Positions 18,258 through 26,537 of a stretch of 64,000 nt of DNA are shown here, piece by piece (position 1 is the stretch's first letter; each line of letters begins with the position of its first letter). The notes beneath the pieces were generated by a model, which was not told the origin of the DNA, did not search any database, and worked only from the letters and a program-made list of their open reading frames with translations. Source of the DNA: Paludisphaera mucosa. Lineage in GTDB: Bacteria > Planctomycetota > Planctomycetia > Isosphaerales > Isosphaeraceae. The position numbers and the translations under genes are program-made. The DNA is taken from positions 2,046,001 to 2,110,000 of the forward strand of contig NZ_JARRAG010000002.1 of assembly GCF_029589435.1 (NCBI RefSeq), read 5' to 3'.

Positions 18258-20495
18258 TCAGATCTCGCGAGAGGCCGTGCGGTGCGGCGACGGCATCGCG
18301 GGCGTCGGCGTGTTCGCGTCGCGGCGGAGCACCTCCACCTGCTTCGCGGAGATGTCGGGCTGGGCCTCGCCCAGGTCGCGGGTGAAGAAGACGGCCATCG
18401 ATCGATCGCGGAGGTCGTAGATGTAGCCCCCCTCGGCGACGAGCGGCTCGGTGTCGTCGGCGAAGGTCTCCAGGACCCGCCGCCAGACCTGCCCCTCCTT
18501 GGTCTCGGGCAAGGTGAACGGGATCGCCTCGTGGTGGGCGTTGAGCAGGATGAGTGCCGTGTCGTCGACGATGGGCTCGCCGCGCTCGTCGACGTCGCCG
18601 ATCAGGTCGCCGGCCAGCCGCACGCCCAGGCACTTGACGAACCCGGCGTCCCAGTCCTCGTCGGTCATCTCGACGCCGGACGGCACCAGGAACGAGATGT
18701 CCTTGATCTCGGAACCGCGGAGCGCGCGGCCCTGGAAGAACTTCCGGCGCTGGAAGACCGGGTGCTCGCGGAAGATCAGCGCGACCCGGCGGGTGAAGTC
18801 GAGGAATCGCTTCTGGTCGTCGTCGAGCTGCCAGTTGAGCCAGGTCAGCTCGTTGTCCTGGCAGTAGGTGTTGTTGTTGCCCTTCTGGGTGTGGCCGATC
18901 TCGTCGCCGGCCAGGAGCATCGGGACGCCCTGCGAGAGCATCAGCGTCGTCATGAAGTTCCGCATCTGACGCTGGCGGAGGGCGTTGATCTCGGGATCGT
19001 CCGTCGGGCCCTCGGCCCCGCAGTTCCACGAATCGTTGTTGCCGGCCCCGTCGCGGTTCTCCTCGCCATTGTCCTCGTTGTGCTTCTCGTTGTACGAGAC
19101 GAGGTCTTTAAGCGTGAAGCCGTCGTGGCAGGTGATGAAGTTGATGCTGGCGTAGGGGGCGCGGCCGGTCTGCTGATAGAGGTCGCTCGAGCCGGTGAGC
19201 CGGGTGGCGAACTCCGACACGGTGCCGCCGTCGCCCTTCCAGAAGCGGCGGACGTTGTCGCGGTACTTGCCGTTCCACTCGGTCCAGAGGACGGGGAAGT
19301 AGCCGACCTGGTAGCCGCCGGGCCCGACGTCCCAGGGCTCGGCGATCAGCTTGACCTGCGAGAGGATCGGGTCCTGGTGGATGATGTCGAAGAAGGCGCC
19401 GAGGCGGTCGACCTCGTAAAGTTCGCGGGCGAGCGTGCTGGCCAGGTCGAACCGGAAGCCGTCGACGTGCATGTCGACGACCCAGTACCGCAAGCTGTCC
19501 ATGATGAGCTGAAGCACGTGGGGCTGGCTCATGTTGAACGTGTTGCCGCAGCCGGTGAAGTCCATGTAGTAGCGGGGATCTTCGGGGCTGAGGCGGTAGT
19601 AGCCGGCGTTGTCGATCCCCCGGAACGAGAGCGTCGGCCCCTGCTGCTGGCCCTCGGCCGTGTGGTTGTAGACGACGTCGAGGATGACCTCGATGCCCGC
19701 CGCGTGCAGGGCGCGGACCATCATCTTGAACTCGCGGACCGCCGCCAGGGGGTCGCCGGGCTGGGTCGAGTAACGCGGGTCGGGGGCGAAGAACCCCAGT
19801 GTGTTGTAGCCCCAGTAGTTGACGCGGCCCTTGTCGGTGAGGAAGCGGTCGTCGATGTGATAATGGATCGGCAGGACCTCGACGGCCGTCACGCCCAGCG
19901 ATTTGAGGTGCTGGATCGCCCCCTCGGAGGCGAGCCCGGCGTAGGTGCCGCGGACCTTCTCCGGGACCTCGTTCATCAATTTCGTGAAGCCCTTGACGTG
20001 GACCTCGTAGATGAACGTCTTGTGCCAGGGGACGAGGGGCGCGCGGTCGTCTCCCCAGGTGAACGAGGTGTCGGCCACGGCGGCGAGGGGCGCGAACGCG
20101 GCGCTGTCGCGTTCGTCGAAGGCCAGGTCCTGGTCGGCGGCGTCGAGCGGGTAGCCGAAGAGCGAGTCGTCCCACTTCAGGTCGCGGCCGATCGCCTTGG
20201 CGTAGGGGTCGAGCAGCAGCTTGTGGGGGTTGAACCGCTTGCCGGTCGCCGGGTCGTGATCGCCGTGGACGCGATAGCCGTAGAGCTGGCCGGGGACGAC
20301 GTCGGGCAGGTACTGGTGCCAGACGTTCGCCGTCTGCTCCCGCAGCGAGACCGTCCTCGATTCCCGAGTGGCGTCCGGACCGTCGAACAAGCAGAGCGAC
20401 ACGCGTGATGCGTTCTCCGCGAACAGGCTGAAGTTCACACCGGCTCCGTCCCAGGTGGCTCCGAGGGGGAATGGTCGGCCAGGCCAGACGCGCAT
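18258..20495 (-). CDS. glgX: Glycogen debranching enzyme GlgX
   Basis: Isoamylase-type GH13 enzyme that hydrolyses alpha-1,6 branches of glycogen. The 745-residue protein begins [25 protein letters not shown] with the E-set domain typical of GlgX; AAGGA lies a few bases before this ATG, which is why I prefer it to longer in-frame starts. Barrel motifs are [13 protein letters not shown], nucleophile in [10 protein letters not shown], acid in [16 protein letters not shown] and [22 protein letters not shown]; the last is a GlgX/TreX hallmark. With TreY just downstream and TreZ nearby, it likely supplies linear dextrins for trehalose production. Its start is divergent from the histidine kinase gene at 20734. 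Confidence 0.95.
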   Translation of the reverse strand: MRVWPGRPFPLGATWDGAGVNFSLFAENASRVSLCLFDGPDATRESRTVSLREQTANVWHQYLPDVVPGQLYGYRVHGDHDPATGKRFNPHKLLLDPYAKAIGRDLKWDDSLFGYPLDAADQDLAFDERDSAAFAPLAAVADTSFTWGDDRAPLVPWHKTFIYEVHVKGFTKLMNEVPEKVRGTYAGLASEGAIQHLKSLGVTAVEVLPIHYHIDDRFLTDKGRVNYWGYNTLGFFAPDPRYSTQPGDPLAAVREFKMMVRALHAAGIEVILDVVYNHTAEGQQQGPTLSFRGIDNAGYYRLSPEDPRYYMDFTGCGNTFNMSQPHVLQLIMDSLRYWVVDMHVDGFRFDLASTLARELYEVDRLGAFFDIIHQDPILSQVKLIAEPWDVGPGGYQVGYFPVLWTEWNGKYRDNVRRFWKGDGGTVSEFATRLTGSSDLYQQTGRAPYASINFITCHDGFTLKDLVSYNEKHNEDNGEENRDGAGNNDSWNCGAEGPTDDPEINALRQRQMRNFMTTLMLSQGVPMLLAGDEIGHTQKGNNNTYCQDNELTWLNWQLDDDQKRFLDFTRRVALIFREHPVFQRRKFFQGRALRGSEIKDISFLVPSGVEMTDEDWDAGFVKCLGVRLAGDLIGDVDERGEPIVDDTALILLNAHHEAIPFTLPETKEGQVWRRVLETFADDTEPLVAEGGYIYDLRDRSMAVFFTRDLGEAQPDISAKQVEVLRRDANTPTPAMPSPHRTASREI

Positions 20496-20669
20496 GAAAA
20501 GGATCCTTCGATTGGCGAGTGGGTGGGCGGGAGCGTCCGCGAGACGCGACGGACGTCGTCGTCGCCTCCTGTGAACGGGTTCGGCCAGCGTATAGGCAAA
20601 CCGCGCGCCATGGACGACGGTCGCTTCGCGTCGAAGCGATCGGTCGGACGCCTCCCGTACCGGATTTGC

Positions 20670-20675
20670 TACCAT
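20670..20675 (+). promoter_or_regulatory. Extended -10-like element before the histidine kinase
   Basis: TTTGC followed by TACCAT at 20670-20675, 64 bp before the kinase ATG. The same TGC-TAnnAT or GC-TAnnAT layout recurs before other genes here (25808, 38347, 62898). No -35 match is evident. Confidence 0.35.
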
Positions 20676-20733
20676 GGATCCCGCCCGACTCGCGGGTTGA
20701 TCCTTTCTCGGGACCTCGAACCCTGGTGGTCGG

Positions 20734-21843
20734 ATGGCGGATGCGGAACCGCGGGATCGATCTCCGGATCCGGCACGGGCCTTCCGGGAGCTGGCCGAGG
20801 CCGTCGACCTCCTGGTCGCCGTCGCACGGACGGGTTCCGGCGAGGTCGTGTATCTCAACCCGTTCGCGGAGCGGTCGACGGGCGTGGCGGCGGCCGAGGT
20901 CCTCGGCCGGGGCTTGGCCGAGACGCTGATCCCCCCGGAGGACCGGGCCGCCTTCCAGGATGCGTGCGATCGCGCGATCCGCGAAGCGTCGGCGACGGAA
21001 CGGGACGGGGTCGTCCGCCGCCGCGACGGCTCGCTGCGGATGATGCGCTGGGCGTTGCGGGCGATCGACGACGGCCTCGGCGGCGGGGCCCCGGCCCTGT
21101 TGATCGTGGGCCGCGACGTCACCGACCTGGGACGGGCCGAGGAGCGGCTGCTCCAGGCCGAGCGAATGGCGGCGATCGGACAGATGTGCGCGGGGCTCGC
21201 CCACGAGAGCCGCAACGCCCTCCAGCGCAGCCAGGCGTGCCTGGAGATGCTGGCTCTCCAGGTCGAGGATCGGCCCGCGGCCGTCGACCTGATCGGCCGC
21301 CTCCAGCAGGCGCAGGACGATCTGCACCGCCTCTACGAGGACGTCCGCGAATTCGCCGCGCCGATCCACCTGGACTTGCAGCCCTGTCGGCTCGACCAGG
21401 TCTGGCGTCGCGCCTGGACGAACCTCGGCCGGGCCCGCGCCGGCCGCGACGCCCTCCTCGTCGAGGCCGCCGAGGCCGAGGCGCTCGACTGCGCGGTCGA
21501 CGCCTTCCGGCTTGAGCAGGTGTTCGCCAACCTCTTCGACAACGCCCTGGCGGCCGCCCCCGGATCGGCGAGGGTGGAGGTGGCCGTCTCCGTCGTCGAG
21601 CCCGAGGGCCGGGGCGAGGTCCGGATCGTCGTGCGCGACGACGGGCCGGGCCTGACCCCCGAACAGCGCGCCCGGTTCTTCGACGCCTTCTTCACGACCA
21701 AGACGCGGGGGACCGGCCTGGGCACGGCCATCGTCAAGCGGATCGTCGAGGCCCACGGCGGCCGCGTGGAGGTCGGTGCGTCCGCTTCCGGCGGGGCCGA
21801 GGTAATTTTGACGATCCCCCGCGGCCCCGGGCCGGACGCCTGA
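20734..21843 (+). CDS. PAS-domain sensor histidine kinase
   Basis: A soluble 369-residue kinase with no membrane segment. Residues about 17-135 are a PAS domain ([30 protein letters not shown]). The dimerisation/phosphoacceptor helix contains [12 protein letters not shown] with His157. The ATPase domain has the N box ([10 protein letters not shown]), the G1 box ([24 protein letters not shown]) and the G2 box ([18 protein letters not shown]). No response regulator follows directly. The last 50 coding bases and the first 23 bases after its stop closely match the junction in front of the ANTAR regulator at 25929, which suggests the two genes were once adjacent. Confidence 0.93.
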   Translation: MADAEPRDRSPDPARAFRELAEAVDLLVAVARTGSGEVVYLNPFAERSTGVAAAEVLGRGLAETLIPPEDRAAFQDACDRAIREASATERDGVVRRRDGSLRMMRWALRAIDDGLGGGAPALLIVGRDVTDLGRAEERLLQAERMAAIGQMCAGLAHESRNALQRSQACLEMLALQVEDRPAAVDLIGRLQQAQDDLHRLYEDVREFAAPIHLDLQPCRLDQVWRRAWTNLGRARAGRDALLVEAAEAEALDCAVDAFRLEQVFANLFDNALAAAPGSARVEVAVSVVEPEGRGEVRIVVRDDGPGLTPEQRARFFDAFFTTKTRGTGLGTAIVKRIVEAHGGRVEVGASASGGAEVILTIPRGPGPDA

Positions 21844-21866
21844 ACCGATCGCACCGCGCCGCCGCG
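21793..21866 (+). repeat. Copy A of a kinase-regulator junction repeat
   Basis: Matches 25882-25955 without gaps at a constant offset of 4089 bp; my hand count is 55 of 74 identical. It covers the end of the kinase gene ([11 protein letters not shown] and the TGA) plus 23 bases beyond. Beyond the stop, the sequence would read LNRSHRAA where the regulator reads MIRSLRIA, so it looks like a decayed regulator start with ATG changed to CTG. Confidence 0.7.
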
Positions 21867-21879
21867 AGCATCGAGGTCG

Positions 21880-22545
21880 TTATGACCGGGCGGCCGCCGT
21901 CGGGGCCTTCCGCCGAGCCCAGCCGGCGGCGGCCAGCAGGCCGACGCCGCTGAGCGACAGCAGGACGCTCGACGGTTCGGGGACCGCCGTACCGGACCCC
22001 ACCACCTCGAAGGTCCCCGGCGCGAACGACAGGACGCTGCTCGGATAGCTGACGCCCGACCCCGACAGGAGCATGGTGCCGGGTCCCATCACGAAGGTGA
22101 TGGGGACCAGCCCGGGCGCCGCGTTGGACGCGACCGAGTAGCCGATTCGCCCCAGCGAGACGGTCTGGTTCGCCGCGACGGTCACGAATCCGTCCAGCGA
22201 CGTGCTGAGATCGGACACGTTCACGAAGTTCGCCGGGAGGGGGTCGAAGCTGAGAGTGCCCGTCCCCTCCGAACCGAAGACGAAAGCGGCGACGGACGTC
22301 GCGTCGTCCACGGACGTCATCCAGACGCCGGGCCCGACCTGGATGTCGATCGAATAGGCCGAGAGGGTGCGGTCGGGGGCCGAATCGTTGGTCAGCAGCA
22401 CCTCGAAATAGCCCGTCCCGCCCTGATTCGCCACGACGGCCGTAGTCGTCACCACGAATCCGGCGCGGCACGGCGCGTCGGCCAGGAACAGGGCCAACAC
22501 GGCGGGCGCGAGCGAGAACAGCGTACGTCGGAAGATCTTTAGCAT
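21880..22545 (-). CDS. PEP-CTERM surface protein
   Basis: A 221-residue exported protein. It has a signal peptide (MLKIFRRTLFSLAPAVLALFLADAP), a beta-rich body (VVTTTAVVANQGGTGYFEVLL, SLGRIGYSVASNAAPGLVPI) and a C-terminal sorting tail: VPEPSS, a hydrophobic stretch (VLLSLSGVGLLAAAGW) and a final ARRK cluster. Exosortase systems recognise this tail, cut near the PEP and transfer the protein to the envelope. AGGTG precedes the ATG at 22545, chosen over an upstream in-frame ATG. No exosortase gene is in this window. It is on the opposite strand from the kinase, 36 bp after its stop. Confidence 0.88.
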   Translation of the reverse strand: MLKIFRRTLFSLAPAVLALFLADAPCRAGFVVTTTAVVANQGGTGYFEVLLTNDSAPDRTLSAYSIDIQVGPGVWMTSVDDATSVAAFVFGSEGTGTLSFDPLPANFVNVSDLSTSLDGFVTVAANQTVSLGRIGYSVASNAAPGLVPITFVMGPGTMLLSGSGVSYPSSVLSFAPGTFEVVGSGTAVPEPSSVLLSLSGVGLLAAAGWARRKAPTAAARS

Positions 22546-22662
22546 GGAAGCACCTCGGTCGTCGAGTAGTCTATGGTTCATGTCGGGATGAATGGAAGTC
22601 GTGGTGAAATGGGGGCGGGCCGGCCGCCCCCACTCCCGGACGATGCGTCGGCCTGCGGGGCC

Positions 22663-25404
22663 TCAAACGATGGGCGGCAAGGTCGAACGGAACCGGCGAC
22701 GCGAGGCGTTGACGTCGTCGAGATCGACGTCGCCGTCGCCGTCGAGGTCGGCGAAGACGTTGCCCGCCGCGGCCAGGAGGATCGCCCGGCTGTCCATGAT
22801 CGTCACCACGCCGTCCTGGTCGAAGTCGCCCGGCAGCACGTTGAATCGCAGCACCTCGTCGCCGAGGATCGAGAGCACCAGGCGATCGGGACCGATCGTC
22901 CGGTCCAGGGTCCAGGTCGCGGTCATCGTCGACGGATCGTAAGCGAACGCCGCGATGGGGTAATTCGCGACGTTGATCCCGGTCAGCGACAACGAGCCGA
23001 TCGACAGGTTGGCCGGGCTGTTGAAGGAGAACGAGATGGCGTTGATCGTCGTCCAGGGCAGGACCTGCGTGTTGGTGAGCAGCGAGTAGGATCGGCCGCC
23101 GTACAGGACCTTCACGTCGGCGACCGACGGCAGGGGCAGGACGTTGACCGTCACGGTCGCCTCGTTGGAGATGGCCCCGTCGTCGTCGCGGACCGTATAC
23201 CGGAAGGTGTCCGACCCCGAGAAGTCGGCGTTGGGCGTGTACGTGACCGCACCGGTCGTCGGGTCGACGCTCGCCGTGCCGTGGGAAGGCGCCAGGGCGA
23301 TGACCACCGACGCGGCGATCACCGTGCCGTCGACGTCGATGTCGTTCGCCAGCGGGTTGATCACGATCGGCGTGTTGAGCGGGGTGGTCGCGGCGTCGTC
23401 CCGGGCGATCGGGCGGGAGTTGGGCAGGGTTCCGACGTCGATCAGGCCGCCGTCGACGCCCTGGGTGAAGTCGAAGAAATTGTCGTACGGGTCGACGTCC
23501 TGGACCTGATACGTGACCGAGCCCCCGCCGAGGGTGGCGTAGAGCTGCTCCAGCAAGGTCGGATCGTTCGTGTAGAAGAAGCCCGTGTCGACGGTGTTGT
23601 CCCGGAATCCCCCGCCCGGGTTGCGGGAGATCAGGATCTCGCCGTCGCCCGTGGTGCTGACCGTGGGGACGTCGCTGAAGTCGCCGATCTGGACGCCGTT
23701 GACGAGCAGGAAGTTCTGGCCCTGGTCGTCGAAGTCGCCCACGCCGGTGTCGCCGTCGTAGAGGGTCACGCGGAGCGCCGCCTCGGCCAGGCCGCCGCCG
23801 AGCGCGGCGAGCAGCTCGGCGCTGAAGTTCGTCTGGATCCCGATGGTCCCGGGGTTGCCCCGATACGCGACCGGGGTGCCGTCGTTGAAGAATCCGACGT
23901 AGAGGCTGCTGGCGGCGAGCTGGCTCACGACTCGGACGCCGTTGACGCCGATCAGGTCGAGGACCAGGCCTCCCACCGGGGTCACGCCCGAGGGGAGCGT
24001 GCCGCCGCTCGTGGGCGACGTCAGGGTCGACGAAGTCGGCTGCACGACGATCGCCACGCTCGCGACGTTCGACACCCCGCCGTATCCGTCGTCGATGGTG
24101 TACTGGAAGCCGTCCGTGCCCAGGTAGCCCGGATCGGGCGTGTAGACCAACGCGCCGACGAGGTTGTTGAAGGCGATCGTCCCGTGGCTCGGCGGCGTCA
24201 CGACCGAGATGCTGGACGGATTGAGGAAGTCGCCGTTGGGGTCGAAATCGTTGGCAAGGAGGCCGTTGACCGCGATCCCGAGCCCGGCGTCCGCCAGCAG
24301 GCTGTCGTCCGCGGCGACCGGCGCCTCGTTGAGCTGGACCTGCAGGCTCACCGTCGCCACGTTGGAGACGACCCCTTCGTTGTCGTTCACCGTGTAGGTG
24401 AAGCTGTCGGGGCCCGTATAGCCGGCGTCCGGAGCATAGTAGACCTCGCCGAAACTCCCGAGCGTCACCGTTCCATGCGTCGGCGGCGTCACCACGGCGT
24501 AGGAGGACGTGTCGATGAAACCGTCGGGGTCGTAGTCGTTGAAGTAGAGGTAGAGCGTATTCGGCCGGCCCTCGATCGCGGTGTATACGTCATCGTTCGC
24601 GACCGGCGCCTGGTTGGGGGCGACCGTCAGGTATGCCGTGGCGACGTTCGAGACCTCGCCGAGATCGTTCTGCACCGTGTACTGGAAGCTGTCCGATCCG
24701 ACGAAGCCCGGGTCCGGGGTGTAGAGCTGGTAGCTGTAGGAATCGAACGCGCCGAGGATCGTGTCCGGCGCGCCCGCTCCGACCGTATTGTCGATCCAGG
24801 CGATGTAGGGCGTGAACTGCGGGACGCTCGGGATCGGGTACGAATCGACGGCGCCGGGGTTGAGCGTCCCGCTGAAGCTGTAGTCGTAGATCGACGGATC
24901 GAAGTTCGAGAAGTCGCTCACGCCGAGGCGTACGTAGAGGGTGTAATCCCCGAACTCCGAATGGGAGCCTCCGAAGGACGTATCGAAGCCGCCGGACACC
25001 TTCAGCTCGATCCCCGCGTCGCCCTGGGAGAATGCGCCCAGCCCCGAGGCGGTCCCGCTGCCGACGGGGCTGCCGTCGAAATCGTACGTGTAGAGGAAGC
25101 TGGAACTCTGGGTCGACAGCGAGCCTTCGCTCGGCCCCGAGACGATCTGGATCGACGAGCGATCGATGGGCCTCGCGAAATCGTAATCGTTCGCCAGGAC
25201 GTCCACGACCTCGGGCTGATCCACGCGGATGTTGAAGAAGTCGTCGGAGGCGACCGGCGACAGGCAGATGCGTTCCTCCAGGAACTCGAGGCGGAACGCC
25301 CTGGCCCGGGAACGTCGTCCGGGGGCGGGTCGATCAAAGCCGGGCCGACCGGATGGACTTCCCCCGGTTCGGTGTCGGAGGCGACGGGGAGTGGATCCGA
25401 ACAT
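22663..25404 (-). CDS. Large Ig-like/cadherin-like surface protein with dockerin-type end
   Basis: A 913-residue surface protein. After an Arg-rich leader comes FRLEFLEERICLSP, which resembles the LEPR-XLL motif at the start of many planctomycete surface proteins. The body repeats a roughly 90-residue module marked by APVANDDVYTA or APVAADDSLLA, DYDPDGF or DFDPNGD, VVTPPTHGTV and FTYTVNDNEG: tandem Ig-like/cadherin-like (VCBS-type) domains, at least five by eye. The end has two calcium loops, DFDQDGVVTIMD and DLDGDGDVDLDD, as in type I dockerins. Start at 25404 is supported by AGGAG eight bases upstream. It probably acts in adhesion or surface-complex assembly. It lies 117 bp upstream of the PEP-CTERM gene on the same strand. 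Confidence 0.88.
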   Translation of the reverse strand: MFGSTPRRLRHRTGGSPSGRPGFDRPAPGRRSRARAFRLEFLEERICLSPVASDDFFNIRVDQPEVVDVLANDYDFARPIDRSSIQIVSGPSEGSLSTQSSSFLYTYDFDGSPVGSGTASGLGAFSQGDAGIELKVSGGFDTSFGGSHSEFGDYTLYVRLGVSDFSNFDPSIYDYSFSGTLNPGAVDSYPIPSVPQFTPYIAWIDNTVGAGAPDTILGAFDSYSYQLYTPDPGFVGSDSFQYTVQNDLGEVSNVATAYLTVAPNQAPVANDDVYTAIEGRPNTLYLYFNDYDPDGFIDTSSYAVVTPPTHGTVTLGSFGEVYYAPDAGYTGPDSFTYTVNDNEGVVSNVATVSLQVQLNEAPVAADDSLLADAGLGIAVNGLLANDFDPNGDFLNPSSISVVTPPSHGTIAFNNLVGALVYTPDPGYLGTDGFQYTIDDGYGGVSNVASVAIVVQPTSSTLTSPTSGGTLPSGVTPVGGLVLDLIGVNGVRVVSQLAASSLYVGFFNDGTPVAYRGNPGTIGIQTNFSAELLAALGGGLAEAALRVTLYDGDTGVGDFDDQGQNFLLVNGVQIGDFSDVPTVSTTGDGEILISRNPGGGFRDNTVDTGFFYTNDPTLLEQLYATLGGGSVTYQVQDVDPYDNFFDFTQGVDGGLIDVGTLPNSRPIARDDAATTPLNTPIVINPLANDIDVDGTVIAASVVIALAPSHGTASVDPTTGAVTYTPNADFSGSDTFRYTVRDDDGAISNEATVTVNVLPLPSVADVKVLYGGRSYSLLTNTQVLPWTTINAISFSFNSPANLSIGSLSLTGINVANYPIAAFAYDPSTMTATWTLDRTIGPDRLVLSILGDEVLRFNVLPGDFDQDGVVTIMDSRAILLAAAGNVFADLDGDGDVDLDDVNASRRRFRSTLPPIV

Positions 25405-25807
25405 GCTCAGACTCCTGGCTGGTGGATGCAGTGCGTCGGCGTCCCGAATGCAACGTAATACTAAGGAATGCATTCGGAAAACAGTTGTTTTGTTCTGCCA
25501 AGAGCAATACCATGGGAACATGATGAAAACAAGTCAAGGGTGCAGCTAATCTATTTAATTATTTTAATTCAAAGTCCGCAGATTGTTTGAATCATTTAAC
25601 CAGCATTGGGCGTTCGCAGCCCGATCGAACGGCCGTCGCGGAACCGGCTCGAGGTCCGCCGGCAAGGAAGTTCGCGACTCGCATCCTCGCGGGAAGGACG
25701 GGCCGCGGGAGAGGAGACGGAGCCAGTGCGGCTCGTGGGCCGAAATCGATCGCGACGTCCATCTTCGCGACGCGCGGGCGCCAGGATCTTCGCCTGCGCG
25801 GATCTGC

Positions 25808-25813
25808 TACAAT
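25808..25813 (+). promoter_or_regulatory. Extended -10-like element before the ANTAR regulator
   Basis: CTGC then TACAAT (five of six matches to TATAAT with the TGn extension), 121 bp before the preferred ATG. The -35 region has no clear match. Confidence 0.4.
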
Positions 25814-25818
25814 CGAGA

Positions 25819-25841
25819 CGGCCGGCGTCTTGAGCCGGCCG
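25819..25841 (+). promoter_or_regulatory. Leader hairpin of the ANTAR regulator gene
   Basis: CGGCCGGC (25819-25826) pairs perfectly with GCCGGCCG (25834-25841) around the 7-nt loop GTCTTGA. If transcription starts about 7-12 bases after the -10-like element at 25808, this hairpin is at or near the 5' end of the transcript. ANTAR proteins bind RNA hairpins, so autoregulation is possible, but the known ANTAR targets have six-nucleotide loops in pairs, and only one hairpin is visible here. Confidence 0.4.
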
Positions 25842-25875
25842 CTTCCACGCCTAGATCCTGATTCAATGCGAAAGG

Positions 25876-25932
25876 ATGGCGGGGGCCGTGTGGACCCTGA
25901 CGATCCCCCGAAGCTGGGGGCCGGACGCATGA
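25876..25932 (+). pseudogene. Relic of a histidine-kinase C-terminus (or 18-codon leader peptide)
   Basis: The frame ATG to TGA reads MAGAVWTLTIPRSWGPDA; its end matches the end of the kinase at 20734 ([11 protein letters not shown], then TGA). The TGA overlaps the regulator ATG as ATGA, the classic coupling of a kinase-regulator operon. Position 25882-25955 is the second copy of the junction repeat described at 21793. Upstream of 25882 the similarity stops. It may be a dead remnant; because AAAGG precedes the ATG and the stop overlaps the next start, it could also serve as a translated coupling leader. Confidence 0.55.
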
Positions 25933-26522
25933 TCCGATCGCTCCGCATCGCCGTCGCAGACGACGAGCGCGACATGCGCGACTACTTCCAGGCGATCCTG
26001 CCGCGCCTGGGCCACGTCGTCGTGGCCGCGGCGAGCGACGGCGCGGAGCTGATCGCGGCCTGCCGCGCCGCCACGCCCGACCTGATCATCACCGACGTCA
26101 AGATGCCCGTGATGGACGGGATCGAGGCGGCGCGGCGGATCTACGAGGCGACCCCGATCCCCGTCATCCTCGTCTCGGCGCACCACGACGCCGAGGTCCT
26201 GGAGCGGGCCGAGCAGGAGCACGTCCTCGCCTTCCTGGTCAAGCCGATCAAGCAGGCCGACCTCGAGCCGGCGATCACCGTCGCCATGAGCCGTTTCGAG
26301 CAGTTCCAGGCCCTGCACAAGGAGACCGCCGACCTCCGCCAGGCGCTGGAAGATCGAAAACTCATCGAGAGGGCCAAGGGCCTCCTCATGAAGCGCACGG
26401 GCCTCGGCGAGCACGACGCGTTCCGGAGGCTCCAGCGGCTGGCCAGCGACCACAATCGCAAGCTGGTCGAGGTCGCGCTGATGATCCTGACGGCCGACGA
26501 GGCCTTCCGCATCGACGCCTGA
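25929..26522 (+). CDS. ANTAR-domain response regulator
   Basis: A 197-residue receiver plus RNA-binding antiterminator (AmiR/NasT class). The receiver has the acidic pocket in RIAVADDERDMRDYF, the phosphoacceptor in DLIITDVKMPVMDGIEA, the Ser of VILVSAHHD and the conserved Lys in FLVKPIKQADL. A coiled segment (QFQALHKETADLRQALEDRK) leads into the ANTAR domain: LIERAKGLLMKRTGLGEHDAFRRLQRLASDHNRKLVEVALMIL. Such regulators let polymerase read through terminators by binding RNA hairpins. The ATG at 25929 starts right at the receiver; an in-frame ATG at 25866 would add 21 residues with no fold. No kinase gene is adjacent; the likely partner is at 20734. Confidence 0.93.
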   Translation: MIRSLRIAVADDERDMRDYFQAILPRLGHVVVAAASDGAELIAACRAATPDLIITDVKMPVMDGIEAARRIYEATPIPVILVSAHHDAEVLERAEQEHVLAFLVKPIKQADLEPAITVAMSRFEQFQALHKETADLRQALEDRKLIERAKGLLMKRTGLGEHDAFRRLQRLASDHNRKLVEVALMILTADEAFRIDA

Positions 26523-26537
26523 GACGGACGGATCGGC

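Larger units (their letters stand above)
25405..25875. other. AT-rich divergent promoter region
   Basis: Gap between the divergent starts of the Ig-like protein and the ANTAR regulator. 25440-25600 is strikingly AT-rich for this genome (for example TATTTAATTATTTTAATTC near 25551) and contains the palindrome GAATGCATTC near 25467. It should hold the promoter of the surface-protein gene. On the regulator side, TGC followed by TACAAT at 25808-25813 looks like an extended -10. No gene is convincing here. Confidence 0.5.

Noticed and set aside
15333-20408. A 1691-codon open frame on the plus strand opposite treY and glgX
   Set aside because: It is antisense to two clear GH13 enzymes and consists of Val/Glu/Asp/Gly-rich shadow sequence without any domain; long shadow frames are normal at this GC content.
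21880-26522. Exosortase-linked PrsK/PrsR two-component system beside a PEP-CTERM protein
   Set aside because: The regulator here is an ANTAR type, not a sigma-54 activator with an AAA domain, and the kinase lacks the PrsK architecture.
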